Source: Anaerolineales bacterium (GTDB taxonomy: Bacteria; Chloroflexota; Anaerolineae; 4572-78; J111). From it: a DNA stretch of 64,000 nt. A program made the translations under genes and the position numbers. Positions within the stretch are counted from its first letter, which is position 1, and the number at the start of each line of letters is the position of its first letter. The stretch spans positions 1 through 64,000 of the forward strand of contig JABTUW010000007.1 of assembly GCA_015075185.1 (NCBI GenBank), read 5' to 3'. The notes beneath the pieces were generated by a model, which was not told the origin of the DNA, searched no databases, and was given only the letters and a program-made list of their open reading frames with translations. Shown here piece after piece: positions 55,612 to 64,000 of this stretch.

Positions 55612-57034
55612 GTAAGCTAATTACTATGGTAGAGTCAAATTTAGCTTATCCATTTGCTGAAGCTTGGTGCCGCTGTAAGTACCGCTGGGGATCATACGGC
55701 TGACCGCTCTTTAAGATCGCATAAATCACACTCAACAACTTGCGGCCCACCGCCACCAGGCTCTTCATTTTGTTCTTGCCAGCCTGCAAGCGCTGTTGAT
55801 AATAGAGCTGATATTCCGGCACGCGCTGGACGACATTGATGGCCATCATCCAAAGCATGCGTCGGGCAAAGCGGTTACCCTGATGGGACATCTTTAAGCC
55901 GGTGGGGCGTTTGGTGCCGCTATCTCGACTGTAAGGACACCAGCCCAGAAAGCTGAGCAGGTGTTTGATGGAGGCAAAGCGGCGGATGTCTCCGATTTCG
56001 GCCAGGAGCGTACCCAAGGCCAGGGGACCATCCCAGGGAAAGTCCTGGTTAGTCAAAGGTTGACTGAGGCCCAGTTGGGCACTGATTTCAGCCAGGAAGG
56101 TTTCGGTCAGACTGATGATTTGGGCTTCAATAGTTCGCAGATGAGCACCTAAGCTCTGCAGATGGCTCACCACCAGTTGCACTTCCATTTCCAGCCTAGG
56201 GATCGCTAAAGCCGACGGTATGGCCGGCAATGGCTTGAAGTTGGCAGGCAAAATCCTGGCCCTTCTGACCTCGGCTGGCCTGGTGGATAACCGCCGTTAG
56301 CTCATCTACTGACGCCTGGGCCAGGGCCTGCCCCGAGGGAAATCGGTGCAGGACGGCCAAGACGCTCGCTTTGGTTAAATCAGGCAGGACCAGGCTCAAT
56401 TCTGGGCAAGTTTGATCGAGCAAGCTGCGCAACCGATTGAGCCAGCGGGTCTGTTCTTTGACCAGGTCCTCCCGCAAGCGGCTCATGCGCTGCAAGGCTT
56501 GTTGGGTGGGACTGGGGGCGGCTGTAGGCTGAAACTCACCCGTAGCCAGTTGTCGGGCCATCGCTTCGGCATCGAGCTTGTCGGTTTTGGCCCGTCGTCC
56601 CAGACCGCGTCGAAACTCGGCCACTTGTCGGCCATTGAGTTCGACGATCGGGTAGCCCTGAGCGCGCAAGCGGCGCAGCAAGGTTTCTCCATAATGACCG
56701 GTGGCTTCGTGGCCGATCAGAAAGTCACTGGGCTGGTTGGAGTAGCTCCTGAGTTGATTTTCAAAGCTCAGAAAGTCAGCTTGCTCAACTTTGATCCGCA
56801 ACGGTTTACTCAACTGGCGGCGGGTGCTATCATAAACATAGCCAACGTGCGTTTGTTTGCCTAAGTCTAAGGCAACCATAAAGCGTGGGGTCATGCTAAA
56901 CCTCCTGCTCAAGTAGAATGGGGTGTTTGCCCCCAGAGCAAGCTGCCGTGCTTCAGCAACATGATCAAAGCTCACCGAGAGGGTGGGCTAGCTTACTGAT
57001 CAGAAGTCCGCGGCAGCAGCCTCAATTAGCTTAC
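55612..57034 (-). mobile_element. IS110-family (IS1111-like) insertion sequence
   Basis: The candidate ends are the perfect 11-bp inverted repeats GTAAGCTAATT (55612-55622) and AATTAGCTTAC (57024-57034), enclosing one transposase gene on -. Short subterminal inverted repeats are a feature of the IS1111 subgroup. The left end lies within an attC-like site. Confidence 0.6.
55646..56894 (-). pseudogene. IS110-family DEDD transposase, one frameshift
   Basis: Start ATG 56894 after AGGAGG. The N-terminal RuvC-like domain has ALDLGKQTHVGYVYD, HEATGHYGETLLRRL and AKTDKLDAEAMARQLA (D-E-D-D acids). The C-terminal transposase_20 part has ASIKHLLSFLGWCPYSRDSG and SHQGNRFARRMLWMMAINVV with the conserved Ser. 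The two halves are in different frames, joined near 56220 (QLQAIAGHTVG / AIPSALAIPRLEM). DEDD enzymes of this family use a bridge RNA from the noncoding ends. Confidence 0.82.
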
Positions 57035-57283
57035 AGAGATGCGCTGCTCCCACAAGCGTTATAAAGGTCTCCTTCCGGGCAAACACGGTTAATCTTACCA
57101 TATTATTCTCTGGCAAACACCCCTCTCTAGTATATGTCATGGTCGTTAGGTGGTTCTTTGTCAGTGATCATTTTTGTTGTAGTTTCAGATATGAATAAAG
57201 AAAAGAAGATGTACAACAGGCTATGTTAATAAGCAAGAACGCCCGGGTGACTTTGGACATAGCATTTTGCGGGAAGAACAGAA

Positions 57284-60200
57284 ATGCAAAATAACACACT
57301 CCAAGTCCTCGACCAAAACGACCTCCCTATCGGCGCAGCCTTCCTCGTTGATAACGACCTGCTCCTGACCTGTGCGCATGTCGTCAGGTCGGCAGGGAGT
57401 GTGCCAGGGCAGGCAATCTCGCTGCGCACGCCGAAGGGGACAGAACTTAACGCCACCGTTGATCGCGAAGCATGGCGTGATGAGAACGCCGAAGACATTG
57501 CGACCTTGCGATTGGCAACACCATTGGACGAGATGCAGCCCTTGCTATTGGGCGCATCCAGCGGCTCGCAGGGACATGCTTTCTCCACCTACGGCTTCCC
57601 ACAACCCGGGCAAGCCCTGAGCGGTAGCGGGACGATCACGGGTTATGCCACGCTGAACGGTATCCAGTACCTGCAACTGGAGAGCAGCCAGGTTACGCCC
57701 GGTTTTAGCGGGGCGCCGGTCTTCGATGAAGTCACGCAGCGCGTGGTTGGGATGGTGGTTGCCATCGCCCCGCCGGATAAGTATCAACGCCAGGGCACGA
57801 CTGCCTTTGCCGTCCCTGCCGAGACTTTGCGAGGCATCTGCGGGCTGGCGCTCAGCGATTTGTGTCCCTACCGCAGCCTGGACGCCTTCACCGAAGCGGA
57901 TGCCGACCTCTTCTTCGGGCGCGAGCGTGTCGTTGCGAAGTTACTCGAAACCCTGAAACGCAACCCACGCTATTTGGCGGTGCTCGGTCCCTCGGGCAGC
58001 GGCAAGTCGTCGGTTGTGCAGGCGGGGCTGATCCCTGCCCTGCGCAGTGGTCAACTCTCAGGGAGTGAGAAGTGGGGCATCCTCAGTATCCGACCGGGCA
58101 CACAACCCTTTGACCAGCTAGCCAGCACGGGCATGAGAGACTCGACGAATCTCGTCCAAGCCGCATCCGATTGGTTGGCAGCGCATCCCCAAAACGAGCG
58201 TCTGCTGATCCTGATCGATCAATTTGAAGAACTGTTCGTCTCCACGCCACCCAACACGCGTGCAGATTTCGTCGCAGTATAAGCGGATCTGCTGGATTCG
58301 TCCCTGCCCGTCTCCGTCCTGCTGACCCTGCGGGATGATTTCTACAATCGCTTCACACAGGATGCCGGGGCGGTGGTGGATTGGATGGAAGCGGCGCTGG
58401 TCAACATCCCGCCCACGATCAAGGAGTCGGAACTGCGCGAGATCATCGCTCGCCCCGCGCGTGATTTAGGCTTAGTCTTTGCCCCCGGACTGGTGGATGC
58501 CATTTTGGCGGATGCCCACACCGCAGACCCGAGCAGGAGCCATCTCCGCAGCACGGTGCTGCCCCTGCTGGAGTTCGCCCTGACACAGCTTTGGGAGCGG
58601 CGTGTGGAAGGCGAGCTGACCCACGAAGCTTACCGTACAATGGGTGGCGTGACGGGTGGACTCTCGCAATGGGCAGATCGCGCCTACTATGCCCTGGACG
58701 ACGGGCAGCGGGCGCTTGCGCGGCGGGTCTTCAGCGAGTTGGTCACGCTCGGCGATGAGATGCAGGGGATCGCCGATACGCGCCGTGTGCGGAATATCGC
58801 TGAGTTGACGGCGAAAGACAGCGAGCCAGGCAAAACCGAGCTGGATGCACTGGTGACAGCGCGTTTGCTGGTGGCGCGTCACGATGAAAGCAGCGGGCAG
58901 GATACAGTCGAGATCATCCACGAGACCCTGCTGCGCGAGTGGGCTTTGCTCGAAAGCTGGTTACAGGATGACCGTCAATTTCTGATCTGGCGGGAGGGCT
59001 TGCGTGCATCCCAACAGGCATGGCGGGAAAGCGGTCAGGATGCGGGGCGCTGCTGCGCGGTGTTCCGCTGGCAGAGGCGGAAGGCTGGCTGGAGAAACGG
59101 GGAAGTGATTTGGGGAGGCGGAGAGGGTTACATCACCAGAGCGTTGCTTTGCGGGTACGCAGCGAGCGCAATCGGCGCTGGGTGATAGCGGGCTTGGGCT
59201 TGGTCGCTATGCTGATGGCTGGGCTGGCGTTTTGGGGAGTTCGAGTGCGCTGGAAGCGAGGAATCAGGCGGCTACGGCGCAAGCAGAAGCGGGATAGAGC
59301 AGAAGAACAAAGTAACATTGCCCTTGCTCGTCAACTGGCGGCACAAGCTCAATCACTATTTGCAACTGGAAATTCAAAGCAAATGACGGCTGTTCTGCTG
59401 GCAGTTCAATCTATGCAAATCAAAGCAACGGGTGAAGCTGCGCAAATATTAAGGGGAATAATACGTTGGCAGCCCTGTTGCCAGCATAAATTATGAATCG
59501 TATGTCTTTCTGTCACATTCCAGCCCAGATGGGCGGTATGTTGTATCAGGAGAGTGCGATAATACAGATGAAGAAAATCAGTGCACTGAAGGTTCTGCGC
59601 GAGTGTGGGATGCTACAAGCGGACAGGAAGTTGCCCGTACCACCATCGAGGTGGCTATATTTTTCTGCTGCATTCAGCCCAGACGGAAAATATGTTGTAT
59701 CAGGAAGTGCTGATGGAACTGCACGAGTAATGGAAGTTGGTACTAAGCAGGAAATCTCCCGTATGTCTCACGAGAATGGAGTATCTGCTGTCGCTTTCAG
59801 CCCAGATGGAATCACGTTGCTTCAGCCGGTTGCAAAGAATATAAGAGTGGCTTTTGCGCTTTTGGTATAGTACGCATTTGGGATGCATATACCGGACAGG
59901 AGATCATCCATCCCTTCATCATGGGGAGGAGCATCTCCTCCGTTGCCTTCAGCCCAAATGGACGATATATTGTTTCTGCGGGGAGTTATCCGGACAGTAC
60001 AGTACGCGTATGGGATGTGTTTTCTGGAAAAATGATCGCCAGTATGGAACATGATGATGGCGGCGGTAGTGTAACTTCTATTGCTTTTAGTCCGGACGGA
60101 CATTATATTGTGTCAGCAGCTGAATGGGCGGATACAATCCGCGTATGGGAAGTATCTAGTGGGCGAGGAATTTATCCGCATGGAACATGACGGGGTCCAC

Positions 60201-61780
60201 TCAGTTGCCTTTAGTCAGATGGTAAATACGTTGTATCAGGGAAGCAGCGATCGTACCGCACGAGTGTGGGATTCACAGACCGGACAGGAAGTTGCCCGTA
60301 TGCTGGCGATGACTCCTTAGTATCTGATGTAATGTTTAGCCCAAATGGTTTATATGTTGCCACTGGAAGCTATGATGGTACGGTGCGAATATGGAAACCA
60401 ACTACGGGCAAAGAAGTGGCTCGCTTGAGTCATCAGTCCTGGTGACTTCAATCGCCTTCAATTCAGACAGGACTTCCATTGTTTCGGCAGGGTGCGAAAT
60501 TCGCAATGATAATGGCTATTGCGAACTTGGCACAGCCACGGTGTGGAATGTGGAACCAGAACTGAACTTTTACGGACAAAGTGCGTTAGAAGTTGCTCGA
60601 ATGGTTCAGGCATATTTTGTCGATTTCATAACTTTCAGCCCAGATGGGCGGTATATCCTTGCAGGAAGTAATGAAAACGCTGTGCGGGTTTGGGATGCAT
60701 ATACTTGGTTGGAAATTACTCGTTTGCCTCACGATTCTTCCGTATCTTCAGCCACGCTTTAGATTCGAAACGGACGGTATGTAATCACGCGTAGTGGAGA
60801 TGGATTGCGGGTATGGGATGTGTCAGACTGGCACGAAATCTATCACATTGCTTTGATGATTCAACAACATCCATAAACTTCAGTCCAGATGGACGTTACA
60901 TTGTATTGAATGGTCCCGATAATATAGTAAGAATATTGAATGTTGCTGACAAGAAATTACCCGCCTTCATCATGATAAGCACGCAACTTCCGTTGCATTT
61001 AGTCATGACGGTCATTATGTTGCGACCGGAAGTGAAGATAAAACAATTAGGATTTGGCGTGTGTCAGATGGAAAGGAAACTATCCGAATACCCCAGAAGG
61101 ATTCTATATATTCGGTTGACTTTAACTCAGATGGACGATATGTCGTGTCAAGATCGTGTACACAAAAGATGACCTTGGAATTGTGAAGCAAGCATAGTAC
61201 GCGTTTGAATACCAGGAATGGAAAAGAAATTGCTTATTTACCCATAAATGGTTTTGCTTCATTTACAAAACTTAGCCCAAATGGTAAGGTTGCTGCGTCA
61301 TTCAGTAACGAGGATAAGACCATCGAGTTGCTATGGAATATAGAATCAGGGAAGAGATTGCTCGTATGCTTATCGAAAACATAGCGCAGTCTGTTGAATT
61401 TAGTTCTGATGGGAGATTTGTTGCTCTGGTCGGATGTGGTCAGCAGAAGGATGTAATATTTAGTGAAACGTGTTCTTCCGGTATTGTGCGAGTGTGGGAT
61501 GCATTGAGTGGACAGGAGGTAATCAGAATTGATCAAGGCATCGACAGTGTTGAGTGCTGTTTTAGTCCTGATGGACATTATATAGTCACGGGAGATTATG
61601 ATGGTTTGATACAAGTAAGGCTCTATCGTCCGCAAGATCTAATAGATCATACCTGCACCCGTGTAACCCGCAACTTGACCTCGCGCAGAGTGGAGTCAAT
61701 ATATCAGGAATGTCTTGCCATATCAGGCGGTGTGTCCCAACTTGCCCATTGAGATAGACTTAATCACCCCAACTCCATAA
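57284..61780 (+). pseudogene. Trypsin-nSTAND-WD40 protein, broken by a stop and frameshifts
   Basis: About 1490 codons. Residues 1-185 form a trypsin-like protease with LTCAHVV (His), EDIATLRL (Asp) and TPGFSGAPVF (Ser). Then the nSTAND1 NTPase: YRSLDAFTEADADLFFGRER, Walker A LGPSGSGKSSVVQ, Walker B LLILIDQFEELF. A TAA at 58280 interrupts the frame, which resumes at once and runs to about 59040. After a shift come ALLRGVPLAEAEGWLEKRGS, a membrane segment (WVIAGLGLVAMLMAGLAF) and roughly 14-16 WD40 units in many frames, ending TRNLT...CPNLPIEI at 61780. Such proteins act as regulated proteases in conflict systems. The Trypco1 gene follows. Confidence 0.78.
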
Positions 61781-61824
61781 CATCTACCGTAAAGGTATCT
61801 CTATCAAAAAAATTAGAAATGTAA

Positions 61825-62155
61825 ATGACCACCTATCGAATACGAACTGGATGAAAACACCACCATCCTAGTCGAAGCGCCGGAGGATGTGGACGGCGAC
61901 GTTGTGAAGGCGTCACATGGCTCAGGCGAGCCAGTGCGAAGCAAATTGAATTTCAAGCAAGCCTTTGCGAACGTCAAAGGGTCGATCAAGGCGGTGATGG
62001 CTGAGTTCGACGATCTGCACGTCGAGGAAGCGGAGATTAAGTTTGGGCTGAAAACCATCGGCGAGGCGGGCATCTTTGCGATCGGCAAGGTCGGTGGGGA
62101 GATGAATTATGAGGTCACGTTGAAGTGGAGGAAAGATAAGGAGGCTGAAGAATAA
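61825..62155 (+). pseudogene. Trypco1 (trypsin-co-occurring) domain protein, one frameshift
   Basis: About 109 aa: M-T-T then, after one missing base, IEYELDENTTILVEAPED, KLNFKQAFANVKGSIKAVMA, EVEFGLK-type stretch (EIKFGLKTIGEAGIFAIGKV) and NYEVTLKWRK. This is the CU044_2847/Trypco1 domain, known to sit beside trypsin-like STAND proteins. It lies 45 bases after the trypsin-nSTAND-WD40 gene. Confidence 0.75.
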
Positions 62156-62306
62156 AGGAAGTCTCTGGCTGAGAACTGAGCGATAATCAAGCATTTGTTT
62201 GTGCCAAGTGAAAGTTGGTTTGCATCACAATGCCATCGTTACCACAGCTATACAGATTTCGGATGAAAACAAGAAGCAAGCCAGCTTGAAATTCCGAGCT
62301 AAAAAC

Positions 62307-62432
62307 CACCTACCCCGCTAGCACCTGACCCGGCGGCGCTGCGCGCCGCCTTGGTGAGGGCCAGGCGAAAAAAAGCATTGCCAGCGGGGTTCTGGGTCGT
62401 CGTCGCCGGGCAGGTGAAGCCCTCGTTAGGTG
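62307..62432 (+). repeat. attC-like recombination site
   Basis: About 126 bp. It starts at CACCTAC and ends GTTAGGT (62425-62431). Arms GCTAGCACCTGACCCGG and CCGGGCAGGTGAAGCC are complementary. The centre GCGAAAAAAAGCATTGCCAG resembles the other plus-strand sites. Confidence 0.62.
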
Positions 62433-62728
62433 CTTGCTTGAAGCTGGCTTTTAACCATTTTAGCACATTCAGACTGCACATAACCCGATACGGTAAGATC
62501 ATTAAGAATACTCCCATTGCCTGGGACAGAGAAAATAAAGGCAATGTGGTGGAAAAAAAAGTGATCGTAATGGCGTTTTATCTATGGTGATGGGCCAAAA
62601 GATGCTGTACCCGTGATTTGGAAATTGAGCTATGGTAGAGAATTATCGAATAAGGAATCCTGGCGAGCTGGTATTCCTGGTGATGTTCGTGGTGAGCCAA
62701 TATATCAAGACGCCGGCCCGCAAATACT

Positions 62729-62890
62729 ATGGGCATTAGACCGGAGTATGTATTTAAGCTACAAACTGAGGATGGCTCTGTATTTCCGTGTGGAATATAT
62801 GATCTGGATGATTTTTCTGGGTACGGGGGGGACATCTATGGCTTTGTCATCTGTAGCCGGGATCAGCCAATGGAATATTTGGGATAGTTA
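62729..62890 (+). pseudogene. Short cassette gene remnant
   Basis: ATG 62729 reads GIRPEYVFKLQTEDGSVFPC and GIYDLDDFSGYGG, then after a shift in a run of G near 62828 DIYGFVICSRDQPMEYLG and a stop. No family recognised. It lies in the cassette between the sites at 62307 and 62950; the 296 bases before it hold no clear gene. Confidence 0.35.
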
Positions 62891-62949
62891 GCCAATTTGT
62901 AAGGCGAGGATCGTGGGGCATTTGTGCTTCCTCGTTTCAGCGAGGTCGC

Positions 62950-63071
62950 ACCTAACAATTTGCTGTACTCGACTTGCTACCCGACCGTTTATCAAGCTTG
63001 TCTTGCCAGCCGGGTTGTCGTAAATGTCTCCCTACCTTGCCCACCCGCGCGGGTAAGTCGGCTGTGGGCGG
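62950..63071 (+). repeat. attC-like recombination site
   Basis: About 122 bp bounded by ACCTAAC (62950-62956) and GTGGGCG (63064-63070). Most of its length is identical to the interrupted site at 55507, so the two are recent copies of the same type. Confidence 0.68.
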
Positions 63072-63080
63072 CTAAAACTT

Positions 63081-63780
63081 ATGACAGTGTTTACCTTCCA
63101 TTTTGCAAAGACCAAGATTGGCACAACCATCAGGGCGCTCTGTCGCCCGCCGACCGGGCAGGAAGTCCCTGGCCTTAACCATGCCGAATGTATGACCAAG
63201 ATGAGGCTCGGTGCGCCTATCCTGTCACCTGCACGGATGCAACTCCGCCATCTGACGATGTTCGCAGCGTGGAAGAGCCATGGCGCGATAGACGAATTTC
63301 TTGCCGGTACGTGGCTTGGCCGTGCCCTAGCCACCGGCAAGCATCATCCTGATGGTGTTCCAGCGCCGCTGGGGTTATGTCAGCGAGTTCGACGGGCTTG
63401 CTGAAAGCGTTGGAGAACAAGATCCCGCAGCACCTGTGGTCGCGGTGACGCTCGCTCGGATGAAGCTTCCACAAGTACCGCGCTTCATTCGTTGGGGCAG
63501 GCCGGTCGAAGAACTTGTCCGAGACCACCCCGGCACAACCTTGGCGATAGCGGCGATGAGGCTGCCTCGCACGGTTTCTACCTTTTCAGTGTGGAGCTCC
63601 CAACGGGAAATGGTCGACATGGTCCGTGGACATAGCGCCGTGCCTCGACCTGAGCGTCACGCTGCGGCCATGGCCGAGCGGCAGCGCAAGGATTTTCACT
63701 TCGAGTTCACGACGCTTCGATTCAGACCGATCGCAGAGTATGGGCAGTGGGAGGGGCGTACCAAGATCGTTCCAGCTTGA
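63081..63780 (+). pseudogene. Hypothetical protein, possibly monooxygenase-like, frameshifted
   Basis: About 230 aa in two frames joined near 63345: TVFTFHFAKTKIGTTIRALC, HLTMFAAWKSHGAIDEFLAG, then PVVAVTLARMKLPQVPRFIR, TVSTFSVWSSQREMVDMVRG and HFEFTTLRFRPIAEYGQWEG. The LARM...F...TFSVW pattern recalls dimeric alpha/beta-barrel monooxygenase-type proteins (spheroidene-monooxygenase-like), without visible haem ligands. Low certainty. Confidence 0.4.
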
Positions 63781-63903
63781 GACACAGGCTGACAACGCCA
63801 TCGGTTAGGTTGGCGACGCCCGTGGCGGCATGGCAGTTTAGCCTCGTGCTGGCCGATTACCAGCGGCGGGCATTGCGACGACTGATCAAGCGGAGAGACT
63901 ACG

Positions 63904-64000
63904 ATGAAAACCGATGAAATCAGGTTGCTGTATGCGTACAATGACTGGGTTGAGGCGCGATTCCTGGCGGCCTGCGCCAGGGTGAGTCCGGAGCAGTACG
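63904..64000 (+). CDS. DinB-family protein, cut by the window end
   Basis: ATG 63904 after GGAGAGACTACG. The 32 visible residues, MKTDEIRLLYAYNDWVEARF and following, match the first helix of DinB-fold proteins (LLxYNxWxxxR). The rest lies outside the window. Confidence 0.6.
   Translation, partial: MKTDEIRLLYAYNDWVEARFLAACARVSPEQY

Noticed and set aside
63795..63850. Possible attC-like end (GTTAGGT) before the DinB-like gene
   Set aside because: A starting box and matching arms are missing, although the position would fit a cassette boundary.

Overview
The window is GC-rich and most probably comes from a Chloroflexota bacterium (inference). The reasons are the style of its attC-like sites, the dispersed SEVEG/SEAEG-type coding repeat, and the gene families present. 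Many genes carry one-base frameshifts or in-frame stops (tnsA, tniQ, the integrase, gyrA-like, a NACHT gene, the WD40 gene). Long genes beside them are intact: VirB4 841 aa, VirD4-like 977 aa, GyrB-like 714 aa. The sequence is therefore either a partly decayed accessory region or an assembly with uncorrected indels; sequence alone cannot decide.

Layout. (1) 1-9942: a compact conjugation (type IV secretion) operon on + with pilin, VirB3/PrgI-VirB4 fusion, acidic coiled-coil protein, a VirD4/HerA-like paralogue without a Walker A motif, a YdjM-type membrane hydrolase and a VirD4/TraG-like ATPase, ending in a strong terminator. (2) 9948-16145: a complete-boundary Tn7-like transposon (tnsA, tnsB, tnsC, tniQ on -), with TGTGC/GCACA ends, three end repeats per side and a perfect 5-bp target duplication GTTGA. 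It sits directly after the terminator's T-tract. (3) 16150-23000, on -: a defence-type island with a C39-like peptidase pair, a nuclease + NACHT gene, a nuclease-like cassette gene between two attC-like sites, and an MltR-like gene. (4) 23079-46422, mostly +: a second conjugative-element module. It starts with a promoter and two tandem terminator-like hairpins, then replication-relaxation protein, DnaJ-zinc-finger membrane protein, large SNF2-type helicase, a gyrB/gyrA-like topoisomerase pair, a tyrosine recombinase next to a loxP-like palindrome, and a family of about twelve proteins sharing one N-terminal leader. (5) 46650-64000: single genes of diverse families, becoming an attC-studded cassette array without a visible integrase. 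It holds an IS110-family element placed inside an attC-like site and a trypsin-nSTAND-WD40 gene with its Trypco1 partner.

The most novel signal is the leader family in region 4, called here the MSCE family. About a dozen consecutive or nearby genes begin with M-S-C-E/D-K-x-x-N-K followed by about 25 conserved residues (AG...GI.Q.A.K..FYAG). After the leader come unrelated or shuffled modules: A, a TWHRGTT domain; B, a DTGLA.TP domain; C, a DYP...YYD domain; and paired zinc knuckles. Several start at GTG or TTG overlapping the previous stop codon, which implies translational coupling. A shared leader on otherwise different proteins encoded beside a type IV secretion system suggests a common targeting, secretion or assembly signal; this is inference.
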